Below the pieces are notes generated by a model that had not been told where the DNA came from, did not search any database, and saw only the letters and a program-made list of their open reading frames with translations. Positions 45,491 to 55,600 of a DNA stretch of 64,000 bases are shown piece by piece (the first letter of the stretch is position 1; the number at the start of each line of letters is the position of its first letter). Source of the stretch: Methylopumilus sp003533095 (GTDB lineage Bacteria > Pseudomonadota > Gammaproteobacteria > Burkholderiales > Methylophilaceae); NCBI GenBank assembly GCA_963977845.1, contig CAXBPZ010000002.1, forward strand, positions 31,983-95,982. Direction: 5' to 3'. A program made the position numbers and the translations under genes.

Positions 45491-48087
45491 TGCTTAGTTT
45501 GTTCAAATTGAAGTATGCGTTCAGGCAGCCTTAAGATAGGCTTAACCTGACAATAAGCTAAATCTTTTTCCCTTACAAATTTGGTAGCCGCATTACCTGA
45601 TTCATAGCTTTTAATTGCATCATCAATTCGATATTTCCAGAATTCGATTAAATCGTTCCAAGATTTGTATTGCGAGGCAGAGAAATCCTTAATGCCTTGA
45701 AGAAGAGTCTTATCTCGACCAATACCAATCCATTGAGGTTTTGACGTATTAATGACACCAATCGCAATAGCATCAATTGGTTTATTTGAAGCAAAGAGGG
45801 CGTAAAACGGCATTTGCAGCTCACCATATGCATTTAAAAACCATTCGTTAAGAGTTTTTGTGGTGCCAGATTTATAATCAATCACAATATTGTGTTGATT
45901 TACTTCATCGATGCGGTCAATCTTGATATTAAAATTTAGGCAACCTAAATGAATAGCTATATTTTTTTCTGTCTCTTTGACTTCAAAATCACCTCTTTTT
46001 AATTCATGATTAACCCAGTTTTTAAGATAGCTTATTAAGCGTATTTCTTCGATATCAAAAAATTCAGATAAGATCCTAGGGTTGTTTTTCTTTTCAATAG
46101 ATATATTTTTATGAGTAATTTCTTGAATTTTATTTGATAATTCACTCTCATTTAAAGTGCTTACTAGCGACGATGATTTATATTCATTCCAGAATTGTTC
46201 TAGGGTTTTATGGAAGAGATTTCCACGCAATCTACTAGTTAAATTTTCTTCAACTTCTTCTTCTATTTGTTTGGCACCAAGTCTAAATTCATAAAATGCC
46301 CAAGCAGGGCAAATGGATTGAGCTTCGAGTAATTTTATGCCTGATTTAACTGTTTTTTGTACCTTAATACTATTTGAAGTACTATCTTCAATATATTCAA
46401 TAACATCATGATTATATTGATTTTTTATGTATTTAAAATTCGTATCTTCAAGTAATTTCGAAGATACAATACTATAAAGTGTTGATGATGGAAAAGCCTC
46501 CTCTTCACCCATTTTTTTAGCATATGAGAGTGTGACAAAAGGTGATGTATGAATAAACTTTCCTAAAATTTGCGAGGCGTTTAAATGACGTTTTTCATGC
46601 GTGTTGATATGTCTTTCGTGCTGAATTTTAATGGGTATAAATGGATTGTATTGATGTGGTATCGGCCAGTGATGTTCATTTAAATTCATAATCCATGTAG
46701 CATCGTAATTTTCATAAACAGACTCATGGAAGCCTGTAATATCAATTTTAAAACTGCCTTGATGCTGATGCTGATAAGTTGTTTTTTTAAGGTAATACTC
46801 AAGTATATCTATCATCTCTTGGATAGATATTTCACCCATCAAATTGTCTAACGAGGATATCGTTTCATTAGTTTTGTTCCATGCTTCATAAATACTTTCT
46901 TCAAAAGTATCTTTAGGAATTAAAAGACAAGATTGAATATTCTTTAAATATTGATCAAATGCTTTAATCCATTTTGCTGGAGTTCTCTTTGTTCGCCATT
47001 CTTGATGTGAGGCATATATTTGCTTTAAATGTGTCTTAAGGTAGGGTATTTCATCATTCAAGCCTTCAATTAACTCAGACATTTCAATGAGATCTTTAAT
47101 TGAGATATTGCCTTTTCTTTTTCTTCCTAGATAGTTAATAAGCCTATAGCGTTTACATAACTCATCACGGTCTGACCAGCCATTATGACTAAGGATGTTT
47201 TTAATTTCATTGACCTTAGAGGTACCTCGAGCAGCCAATTCAATTAGTTTTAAGTTTAAATAAACCACAGATAGATGAAATAAAGGCGTATTTAATGAAA
47301 AGCGATAAATTCTTTTTTCTTGAGATAGGCTTGGTGTAAATGTTTCTGGATGAAATGTTTTATCAAGCATGCTAGAAAAGCGATCAATAATTTGATCTAG
47401 CTGTGGTGTCACAATCAATATTTTTTTATTATTTTCTATTTGTGTTTTACACCACGCGACAATTTGCATGCACTCATGTTCTTCGTTAAGAAAAACATGT
47501 GATTCAATATAAGGGGTGATTTGTGAGGGTTTAAAAAACTCGACCTCAACTTGGGTTTTACATGCCTCAATAAACGATTCCTCAATAGGTGTTATAAATT
47601 CAAAATCTACAAAATGAAGAGGGTGTTCAATTGAAATATCACCATTTCTGATGTGTTCTTCAGTTATCTTTAAAAAATTATTAAAAGTCGTAACATTTTT
47701 ATCGCTACAATATTTTTTAAAAATGAGACGCCAAGCGTTAAAAAATGCATGTTCTTCACTTCGCTCTTCACTTTTTAAGGTATTTTCACCAATATTGAAT
47801 TGATCAATCAGGCGATTAGCTTGAATTGCAGTTTCACTTAAGTTTTCAATATTAGATAAATCAAAAAATGATTTCTTATCTCGCTTAATACAACTTTCCC
47901 ATAACAATTTTTCTTCAATACCATTGAGAATACGATATGGCATATCGATATTTGGGGTTTTTTTAAAAAGGCTATTGATGAAATCAGGGAGTGCCATCAC
48001 CTTTTCTTTTGAATTAAAGTGCTGGCTTAATTTAAAAGCTTCTTTTGAATTGCGGCAGAGATAGATAGGCTTTTGCTCAGAATGCAT
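45487..48087 (-). CDS. PD-(D/E)XK nuclease-domain DNA repair protein (AddB-like partner)
   Basis: 866 aa, resembling the family annotated as probable DNA repair protein (TIGR03623) found next to an AddA-like helicase. The C-terminal RecB-type nuclease is intact: LRGNLFHKTLEQFW, IDRIDEV, then VIDYKSG with D737 and K739, and the QMPFYALF motif. The N-terminus has no Walker A, unlike AddB itself. Only two cysteines lie near the nuclease (ICPAWAFYEF, LAYCQVKP), so the AddB four-cysteine Fe-S clasp is not evident. First gene of the two-gene unit, divergent from greB. Confidence 0.82.
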   Translation of the reverse strand: MHSEQKPIYLCRNSKEAFKLSQHFNSKEKVMALPDFINSLFKKTPNIDMPYRILNGIEEKLLWESCIKRDKKSFFDLSNIENLSETAIQANRLIDQFNIGENTLKSEERSEEHAFFNAWRLIFKKYCSDKNVTTFNNFLKITEEHIRNGDISIEHPLHFVDFEFITPIEESFIEACKTQVEVEFFKPSQITPYIESHVFLNEEHECMQIVAWCKTQIENNKKILIVTPQLDQIIDRFSSMLDKTFHPETFTPSLSQEKRIYRFSLNTPLFHLSVVYLNLKLIELAARGTSKVNEIKNILSHNGWSDRDELCKRYRLINYLGRKRKGNISIKDLIEMSELIEGLNDEIPYLKTHLKQIYASHQEWRTKRTPAKWIKAFDQYLKNIQSCLLIPKDTFEESIYEAWNKTNETISSLDNLMGEISIQEMIDILEYYLKKTTYQHQHQGSFKIDITGFHESVYENYDATWIMNLNEHHWPIPHQYNPFIPIKIQHERHINTHEKRHLNASQILGKFIHTSPFVTLSYAKKMGEEEAFPSSTLYSIVSSKLLEDTNFKYIKNQYNHDVIEYIEDSTSNSIKVQKTVKSGIKLLEAQSICPAWAFYEFRLGAKQIEEEVEENLTSRLRGNLFHKTLEQFWNEYKSSSLVSTLNESELSNKIQEITHKNISIEKKNNPRILSEFFDIEEIRLISYLKNWVNHELKRGDFEVKETEKNIAIHLGCLNFNIKIDRIDEVNQHNIVIDYKSGTTKTLNEWFLNAYGELQMPFYALFASNKPIDAIAIGVINTSKPQWIGIGRDKTLLQGIKDFSASQYKSWNDLIEFWKYRIDDAIKSYESGNAATKFVREKDLAYCQVKPILRLPERILQFEQTKQ

Positions 48088-48131
48088 GCTTCTATTGTAA
48101 ACTTATCCCCGTTAATTATTATTAAAAAAAT

Positions 48132-48617
48132 ATGACTGAGCGTAAAAATTACATTACCAAGCAAGGATATCAGCGCCTAAAGGAAGAGCTCGATTTCTTA
48201 GTTAAAGTTGATCGACCTAAGGTTGTTGCAGATGTTTCATGGGCTGCGAGCAATGGTGATCGTAGTGAAAATGGAGATTATATATATGGGAAGAAGCGCT
48301 TACGTCAAATTGATGCAAGAGCTAAATTTTTATTTGGCCGCATTGATGAAGCGGTGGTGATCGATGCTTCAATGCAAGAGCAACAAGATAAGATTTTTTT
48401 TGGTGCGTGGGTAACTTTACTGAATGAGTCTGATAATTCAGAGCATTATTATCGAATTGTGGGGCAAGATGAAATTGATACTGAAAAAGGCTTTATTAGT
48501 TGGGTATCACCCATTGCTGAGGCGCTTTTAGGCAAAAACTTAGATGACGAAGTGAAAGTTGAAACTCCAGGAGGCTTAGTTAAATTTAGAATAATTGATG
48601 TGGCTTATCATGAATAG
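48132..48617 (+). CDS. greB: Transcription elongation factor GreB
   Basis: Stimulates transcript cleavage in backtracked RNA polymerase. 161 aa. An N-terminal coiled coil (about 10-75) has the acidic tip NGDRSENGDYIYGKKRLRQID, followed by an FKBP-like C-terminal domain with the family ending VKFRIIDV. The YIYGKKRLR signature separates GreB from GreA. Its last bases overlap earP by 8. Divergent from the nuclease gene across 44 bases. Confidence 0.96.
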   Translation: MTERKNYITKQGYQRLKEELDFLVKVDRPKVVADVSWAASNGDRSENGDYIYGKKRLRQIDARAKFLFGRIDEAVVIDASMQEQQDKIFFGAWVTLLNESDNSEHYYRIVGQDEIDTEKGFISWVSPIAEALLGKNLDDEVKVETPGGLVKFRIIDVAYHE

Positions 48618-49710
48618 CAAAAGCCCTATCGTGTGCCATTTAATATGCAAGGTGATTGATTTTTTTGGAGATATTGGTATTGCCTGGCGTATAGCAAAAC
48701 AGCTTAAGAATGATTTTAATGTTGAAGTACATCTTCTCGTTGATGATCTAGTGACTAGTCAGAGATTAATACCTTCAATAGATACTTCTCTACAAAAACA
48801 AACAATTGAAGGCATCAGAATTTATTGTTGTGATTTTAGTGAAGGTTCAACATCCTTGCCACCACCTCCAGATTTCGTGTTTAATCTTTTTAATATAGAT
48901 TTGCCGCATAACTATAAAAAACTTGTTAAGCGCAAAAAGTCTAAATATATTGTGATTGAATATTTATCAGCCGAACCCTGGGTAGATAATTTCCATTTAA
49001 AACCTTCTATAGATCCTGAATCAGGGCTTATTAAAACCTTTTTCTATCCTGGGTTTACGAATCAAACCGGCGGCCTTATTCGCGAGAAGAACTTATTCTT
49101 CCGTCGAGAAGCTTTTGATCAATCTAAACGCCATAACGTAATTCATTCATTAGGCGGAGATCCTAATTTATACTCGATATCACTCTTTTATTATCCAATA
49201 CAAAAAATTGATTTTTTTCTTGATTCGATAGATCGCTTAAAGAAACCTATTCAATTTTTTATACCACAATATCTATTTGATCTTTTAAAGCTAAGAAATG
49301 AGTATCAATTTATTCGTATCATTAATTATCCATTTTTAAGTCATGATGATTTTGATGATTTACTGTGGTCATGTGATCTTAATTTTGTGCGAGGTGAAGA
49401 TAGCTGGATTAGAGCTATTTGGGCGGGCAAGCCTTTTATTTGGCAACCTTATATTCAACAAAATAACATTCATATAATTAAACTTAAGGCTTTTTTAAAA
49501 CGTTATTGTGAAACTTGCGATCAAGATTTATCAGAGATTTTAATTAAAATGCACGACGACTGGTCGAATAACAAATTTAATGAAGTTTTATGGCTTGATT
49601 TTTTTAAAGAACAAGCTCGTTTAGAAGCTTTTGCATTAAAACAAAGTCATTATTATTTTAAAGAAGCTTCGTTTGTAGAGAGTTTGATCGATTATTGTTC
49701 TGAAACATAA
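48610..49710 (+). CDS. earP: EF-P arginine-32 rhamnosyltransferase EarP
   Basis: GT-B glycosyltransferase that puts rhamnose from dTDP-rhamnose on arginine 32 of EF-P. 366 aa from ATG 48610. The N-terminal KVIDFFGDIGIAWR matches the family DNYGDIGVxWRLA motif; the C-terminal nucleotide-sugar site has FVRGEDSWIRAIWAGKPFIWQPY with the conserved E-D pair. An in-frame TTG at 48595 (inside greB) would add five residues; the ATG is preferred. It is followed 55 bases later by its substrate gene efp, the diagnostic earP-efp pair. Confidence 0.94.
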   Translation: MNSKSPIVCHLICKVIDFFGDIGIAWRIAKQLKNDFNVEVHLLVDDLVTSQRLIPSIDTSLQKQTIEGIRIYCCDFSEGSTSLPPPPDFVFNLFNIDLPHNYKKLVKRKKSKYIVIEYLSAEPWVDNFHLKPSIDPESGLIKTFFYPGFTNQTGGLIREKNLFFRREAFDQSKRHNVIHSLGGDPNLYSISLFYYPIQKIDFFLDSIDRLKKPIQFFIPQYLFDLLKLRNEYQFIRIINYPFLSHDDFDDLLWSCDLNFVRGEDSWIRAIWAGKPFIWQPYIQQNNIHIIKLKAFLKRYCETCDQDLSEILIKMHDDWSNNKFNEVLWLDFFKEQARLEAFALKQSHYYFKEASFVESLIDYCSET

Positions 49711-49724
49711 TTTTCGAGTATAAT
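49695..49724 (+). promoter_or_regulatory. Candidate promoter for efp inside the earP 3' end
   Basis: TTGTTC, 18-base spacer, perfect TATAAT (49719-49724). The -35 is a half match. It would let the abundant EF-P be transcribed on its own, beyond the earP transcript. Confidence 0.45.
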
Positions 49725-49765
49725 TTCACCCTTTTATTTGGTAGGCATTTCCAAGGATCAATATT

Positions 49766-50323
49766 ATGAAAATCGCTCAAGAACTTCGCGCCGGCAACGT
49801 GATTATGGTTGGCAATGACCCTATGGTCATCTTAAAAACTGAATATAACAAATCAGGCCGAAATTCAGCTGTAGTGAAGATGAAAATGAAAAATCTTCTT
49901 ACTGAAGCCCCGAGTGAAAATGTATATAACGCCAGCGATAAATTTGAAGTGATCGTTTTGGATAAAAAAGATGTCACTTATTCTTATTTTTCAGACCCTG
50001 CTTATGTATTCATGGATAGCGAATATAATCAATATGAAGTTGATGCTGAAAATATGTCAGAAGCTTTGAATTTTCTAGAAGATGGTATGCCTTGCGAAGT
50101 TAAATTTTACAATGGCAAAGCAATATCAGTAGAACTACCAAATTCTGTAACGCGTGAAATTACTTATACTGAACCTGCTGTGAAAGGCGATACTTCAGGT
50201 AAGGTTATGAAACCAGCTAAAATCAATACTGGTTTTGAATTGATGGTACCTTTATTTTGTAATACGGGCGATAAAATTGAAATTGATACACGCACTTTAG
50301 AATATAAAAACCGCGTTTTATAA
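49766..50323 (+). CDS. efp: Elongation factor P
   Basis: Rescues ribosomes stalled at polyproline. 185 aa. The modified tip is KSGRNSA with R32, the position rhamnosylated by EarP; a Lys-type EF-P would have K34 with EpmA/EpmB, none of which are seen. Three beta domains are visible, including the KMKMKNLLTEAPSENVY segment and the C-terminal GDKIEIDTRTLEYKNR. A good ribosome site (AAGGA) precedes the ATG. Three bases separate its stop from the convergent tldD. Confidence 0.98.
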   Translation: MKIAQELRAGNVIMVGNDPMVILKTEYNKSGRNSAVVKMKMKNLLTEAPSENVYNASDKFEVIVLDKKDVTYSYFSDPAYVFMDSEYNQYEVDAENMSEALNFLEDGMPCEVKFYNGKAISVELPNSVTREITYTEPAVKGDTSGKVMKPAKINTGFELMVPLFCNTGDKIEIDTRTLEYKNRVL

Positions 50324-50326
50324 TTT

Positions 50327-51763
50327 TTAAGCAGTTCCACCTACAACTAAACCATCTATTTTGATTGTAGGTTGCCCTACACCAACTGGCACACTTTGGC
50401 CTTCTTTGCCGCAAGTTCCTACACCTGAATCTAAAGACATATCATTTCCAATCATGCTGACTTTCTTTAACACTTCAGGACCATTTCCAATTAAAGTTGC
50501 ACCTTTGACTGGATAGAGCAGTTTTCCATCTTCAATCATCCATGCTTCAGCTGCTGAAAATACGAATTTCCCACTTGTGATATCTACCTGACCACCCCCA
50601 AAGTTAACTGCATAAATACCTTTTTTGACTGACTTGATAATTTCTTCAGGAGTTTTAGTACCGTTAAGCATATAAGTATTGGTCATTCTTGGCATGGGAA
50701 GATGTGCATAAGATTCTCTTCTTGCATTTCCGGTGGTGGGCATATTCATAAGTCTCGCGTTTAACGTATCTTGAAGATATCCTTTTAGAATGCCGTTTTC
50801 TATAAGCACCGTCCTTTGTGTTTCATTACCTTCATCATCGATATTTAGCGAACCTCTTCGATCTTTGATCGTTCCATCATCAACCACAGTAATATCTTTT
50901 GCAGCAACTTGAGTGCCAATTTTATTACTAAACGCAGAGCTACCTTTCCGATTGAAATCACCTTCTAGGCCATGACCAATAGCTTCGTGCAGAAGAATGC
51001 CTGGCCATCCAGGACCTAAGACTACTGTCATACTTCCTGCAGGGGCTGGTTTCGCATTGAGGTTAGTTGTGGCCTGATGAACAGCTTCATGTGCATACTT
51101 TTTCAATATTTCATCTGAGAAATATTCAAATCCAAAACGACCTCCACCACCAGAAGAACCTTGTTCTCTTTTTCCATTTGACTCAGCAATAACATTAATA
51201 GATAACCTTACGAGAGGTCTTATATCAGCAGAAATTTTTTGCTCATTATTAATCACGAATATTACTTCATACTCTCCAGCAATCGATGCTGTGACTTTGG
51301 TTATTCGTTCATCCATTTGTTTAGCAAAATTTTCTATTTTTTCAAGAATTGCAATTTTAATTTCAACAGGAACAGAAGAGAGTGGGTCTTGAGTAGTGTA
51401 TAAATTAGATATTATTTTAGGATGATCTAATTTATGACTTTGATTTAAATTTTTTGAAGCAATTGATTTGGCGATATTTGAGGAGGACAAGAGAGCTTCA
51501 ATAGATATATCATCAGAATAAGCAAAAGCAGATTTATCTTTTGTGACAGCTCTCACACCAACACCTTGATCAATCGAGAAGCTACCTGACTTAACCTGGC
51601 CTTCTTCAAGGCCCCAGTATTCATTTTTTGTATATTGAAAATAAAGATCGGCATAATCAACACCATGAGACATCATGCCGTTGAGTATTTTATTAAGATC
51701 TTTTATTTCAATGCCAGATTGTCCGAGAAGTAAATCTTTTGCATGCGCAATTTTATATTCCAT
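50327..51763 (-). CDS. tldD: TldD metalloprotease (microcin-processing/CcdA-type)
   Basis: Subunit of the TldD/TldE peptidase, which acts on unfolded peptides. 478 aa, normal. The zinc motif is HEAIGHGLEGD with H259, E260 and H264 (HExxxH). GVGVRAVTKDKSAFAYSDD and the C-terminal GTCGKEGQSVPVGVGQP are typical. It follows nit2 by 8 bases in the yhdP-nit2-tldD unit; the partner TldE (PmbA) is not in the window. Confidence 0.96.
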   Translation of the reverse strand: MEYKIAHAKDLLLGQSGIEIKDLNKILNGMMSHGVDYADLYFQYTKNEYWGLEEGQVKSGSFSIDQGVGVRAVTKDKSAFAYSDDISIEALLSSSNIAKSIASKNLNQSHKLDHPKIISNLYTTQDPLSSVPVEIKIAILEKIENFAKQMDERITKVTASIAGEYEVIFVINNEQKISADIRPLVRLSINVIAESNGKREQGSSGGGGRFGFEYFSDEILKKYAHEAVHQATTNLNAKPAPAGSMTVVLGPGWPGILLHEAIGHGLEGDFNRKGSSAFSNKIGTQVAAKDITVVDDGTIKDRRGSLNIDDEGNETQRTVLIENGILKGYLQDTLNARLMNMPTTGNARRESYAHLPMPRMTNTYMLNGTKTPEEIIKSVKKGIYAVNFGGGQVDITSGKFVFSAAEAWMIEDGKLLYPVKGATLIGNGPEVLKKVSMIGNDMSLDSGVGTCGKEGQSVPVGVGQPTIKIDGLVVGGTA

Positions 51764-51771
51764 GTGGGACG

Positions 51772-52626
51772 TTATTTAATGGTTCGATGTTTAAGAGCGG
51801 GTAAAGATTTACGAACAGATTTAATATATTCTTTATTTAAGAATCCAGTAATCACACCAGAACCACGGCTTAGACGATCTAGCACTGTACCCCAAGGATC
51901 AACGATCATTGAATTACCGTGTGTTTCTCTTCCGGATAAGTGATAGCCACCCTGAGCAGGCGCTAACACGTAACATTGATTTTCAATTGCTCTTGCACGA
52001 ATTAAAATTTCCCAGTGCGCTTTTCCAGTAGTTTCTGTAAATGCTGAAGGAATTACAAGAAGATCAATTTCTTTCATCACTCTAAATAATTCAGGAAATC
52101 TAAGATCGTAACAAATTGCAATACCAATTTTTCCAAATGGAGTGTCGACAACAACAACATCGGAACCTGCTTCAATAAGTTTGTCCTCACGGTAGTATTC
52201 CTCGCCCATATCAAATCCAAAAAGATGAATTTTGTCGTAGCGGTGAACTAAATTACCTTTATCATCATAAATTAAGCAACTGTTTCTAATTTTATTTTTA
52301 TCTTTTGACACCATAGGAATCGAACCACCAACTATCCATACTTTATTTTTCTTGGCCTGTTTAGATAAAAAAGATTGTACAAGTCCTTGATCTGGCTTTT
52401 CTCTCGCTTTTAATTTTTCTGAATCTTTAGCACTCATAATAGAGAAATATTCAGGAAGGGCTATAAGTTTAGCGCCTTGATTCGCAGCAATAGTAATTAA
52501 ATTTTCAGCTTCATTGAGGTTTGATTTGATATCTGGCCCCGATGCCATTTGTATACCAGCGATCTTTACAATATCTTTATTGATTAACTTTGCTTTTGTT
52601 GTTTTTATTTTAGATTTAATAGCCAT
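51772..52626 (-). CDS. Carbon-nitrogen hydrolase (Nit2/omega-amidase-like)
   Basis: Nitrilase-superfamily amidase, 284 aa. Catalytic triad E59 (LIALPEYFS), K132 (YDKIHLFG) and C172 (AICYDLRFPEL). It is closest to the Nit1/Nit2-type metabolite-repair amidases (deaminated glutathione or omega-amidase). The first ~20 residues, lysine-rich, are extra compared with family members that begin at the KIAGIQMASG strand; a later start is possible, but no ATG lies there. Located 2 bases after yhdP and 8 before tldD. Confidence 0.92.
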   Translation of the reverse strand: MAIKSKIKTTKAKLINKDIVKIAGIQMASGPDIKSNLNEAENLITIAANQGAKLIALPEYFSIMSAKDSEKLKAREKPDQGLVQSFLSKQAKKNKVWIVGGSIPMVSKDKNKIRNSCLIYDDKGNLVHRYDKIHLFGFDMGEEYYREDKLIEAGSDVVVVDTPFGKIGIAICYDLRFPELFRVMKEIDLLVIPSAFTETTGKAHWEILIRARAIENQCYVLAPAQGGYHLSGRETHGNSMIVDPWGTVLDRLSRGSGVITGFLNKEYIKSVRKSLPALKHRTIK

Positions 52627-52628
52627 TA

Positions 52629-55600
52629 TTATTTTTTTTCATTAAACAAGTTTTTAGTATTGTCGATCGTTGTTTTAATTTTATCAGATGCGGAGTTATT
52701 AACTTCTTCAGGATTTTCCCATGTGCCAATAATACGATATTCTGAAGTCAGCACCTTGTTAAGTGGATCCTTAAGAATTTTTTGAGCAACGAAAGCGGCA
52801 GCACCCGCTAGCGGGCCACCTGCGAGAGCGGCGATGGACAAGCTATCACTAATATGGGGTGTGACTTTAACATTTAAATCTTGTGTTTCTTTTATAATAT
52901 TTATATCCCCTGACATAAATACTTCCGCTGCTGGGCCATTCATTCTGAAGTTTGTAGTTTTCATGATGCCATTATTCATTCTTACAGAAGTGTTGATAGA
53001 GTCAAATATAAAGCCACTTCCAAATAAATCTCTAAAATCTAGGCTTAATCTTCTTGGCAAACTTTGGAGTGTCACTAAACCAAAGAGACGACCTACACCT
53101 GGCTCTACTTTTAAAATAGTTCCTTTGTGAATGTCTAGGGTAAAAGATCCATCAATTTTGTTTTTATCAAAATTCATAGGATTGCCAATCCATTTAAATT
53201 GACCAGAAATTTCTGCATCACCATCTTTGACGAAATGGTTGTAACCCATGAAATCAAGTGTGTTACCAAGATTAGTAATCTTCCAGTTAAAATTAATATT
53301 GGATTTAGAATTCTTTTTCCAATCAAGCCATTCACCATCTGCCTGAAAGACATTCGTATCATTTGTAATTTTAAATTTTTGGATATCAATATTTTGTTTG
53401 GTCGTATTCGAAATAAGTTCTAACTTGCCAAGTTTTTTATTATCCATTTCAAAGTTTTCAATTTTGATATCTAAGTTAGGTATTTTTTGATTGGCAGTAT
53501 CTTGAGTTGAAGAAATTTTTTTAATTTCATTTGGCAATTTAAGATTATTTAGACGTGCAATTAATTTGTTATCTTTTTCTGTCCATAAAAGATTGCCGGA
53601 TGTTTCGTTTGAATTTAGTTTAAATTTTGTACTGTTACTAACTGGCGCAATTTCTATTTTAATATTATTGAATCTTCTATCAAAAAGATCAGCACTTTTA
53701 AGGACTATATCAGCCTTGTCTATTTTAAAGCTTTGATTATCTTCGCCTCCACTATAAATATTTATAAAGTCGTCTAAATTTGCATATGGGAGATTCGCTC
53801 TAAGATAGAGTCCTTTTTGTGGAATTGATTTAATATCTGAATTAATTGAGATATACCCTTTATCAATAAACATGACATTATTTTTTTCAGTGCGTGATAT
53901 TTTTGAATTCACAATATTGCTATATTTAAATTCAATATCATCATTTTTTGGATTATTTTGCCTTTTACTAAAATAGAATTTTTCTTCTTTATCTTTACCT
54001 TTATTAAATGGCGCAGGATAGCCCATTTCAATTCCTTTTAAATCTGACGATATTTGTATATTGAGAAGTGGTTTTTTGTATTCCACTAAACCCTCCCATT
54101 CAGCTGAACCATTCAATTTAGATAATTTCGTACCTAATTTTTCTTCAATTCCTTTGTCGGTAAAGTTACCTTTAAGTTTAACTTTAATAACTTTGCTAGA
54201 GTCTGCAGTCAGTGCAATATTTGTATTGCCTCCAAACATAGTGCCATTGAGATTTTCAGCTTTAACATTCTTTTCATCAAATGTGACGATTCCTTTAATT
54301 TTTTCTATATTAGGAATACCCATAGTTGCATTGCTTAGATTGCTATCCAAGAATTGATATTGCCCTTTAAAAGTAATAGCATCCAAATTGTCCATAGGGA
54401 TATCGATATTTACTGTTAATTTACCTTCGCCTGATCCGCTTGCTTCATCAAATAAATGTTGAACTGATTCTTTTATAGGGCTGTTATTAATAAATTTGAT
54501 AGCTTCACGGGTTGGACTATTAAGTGTTCCTTGAATATTTAAAACGGGGTGTTGAATTGATATCGCAGGAATACTTGTTTTAAGGTCTTTAATTGTATTG
54601 CCTAAGAATTGACCTTTCACGCTTGTAAGTTCAAAAGTGCCTGCATTAATCGATGCGTTAAAATCAAATTTTTCAACTACAGGCCATCCTGCGCCATATT
54701 CGATTAAAGTATTTTTTCCTGTTGTTGTAACAATAAATGAACCCTTATTAGGATCAGGTCTGTTATTTGAATCCACAAATGGAAAATCAGCTGTTGAGCC
54801 TTTAATCGTTACCAATGTATTTTCTAAGCTTCCTTCAAGGAGTGAAGTGTCCAGCCAGTGAAGGTTTTCAGCACTAATTGTTTTAGGATAATAAGCTTTA
54901 GCATGTTTAAAATCGACAAAGGGTATCGAAGCTTGTATATCCAAATCAGGTGCTTTATCCAAAAATGATTTAATGCTTCCATTTATTGAACCATTTATGT
55001 AGGCATTATTAAAGTTGATGTTTTTTAGCGTTAAATAATTTCCTGTCCATTTTAAATCACCATGAAGGTCATTAAATTTGAGTTGCTCTCTAAATATTTT
55101 ATTGAAAGTAAGAGAAACATCGGTTGACTTAAATTTTAAGGAACCATCTTTATCAGATACATGGATAGAGCCTGAAAGATTTTCAAATCCAGGAAAATCT
55201 TCAAAGGATTTTAGACTTAGTTTATCAAATTGTGCTTTGAGATATATTTTAGTTTGATCGCTATCTATCCATTTAAGATCTAAATTAGATAAAGATCCTG
55301 AAGGTTGAATTGCATTAACTTTATTTTTAATATCATCAAAGTAAGGCAAGGTCTGTAATATTTCATTTGCCGCATCAAGTTGAATTTTATTTACTTTAAG
55401 AGAAAATGCATTTGGTTTATTTGTTTCCGTAGAAATGGTAATTGAAGAATCAGCGTCTTCGATATTAATGCCGTTATTAGTTAGAAGGTAAAGATTTTCA
55501 AATGCAATTTGATGATCCTTTTTATTTGATAGCCAAATAATATCGCCAGAAAAATTCTTCAAATTAAGTTCGTTTTTGTAAGCCTTATTTAATTCAGTTT

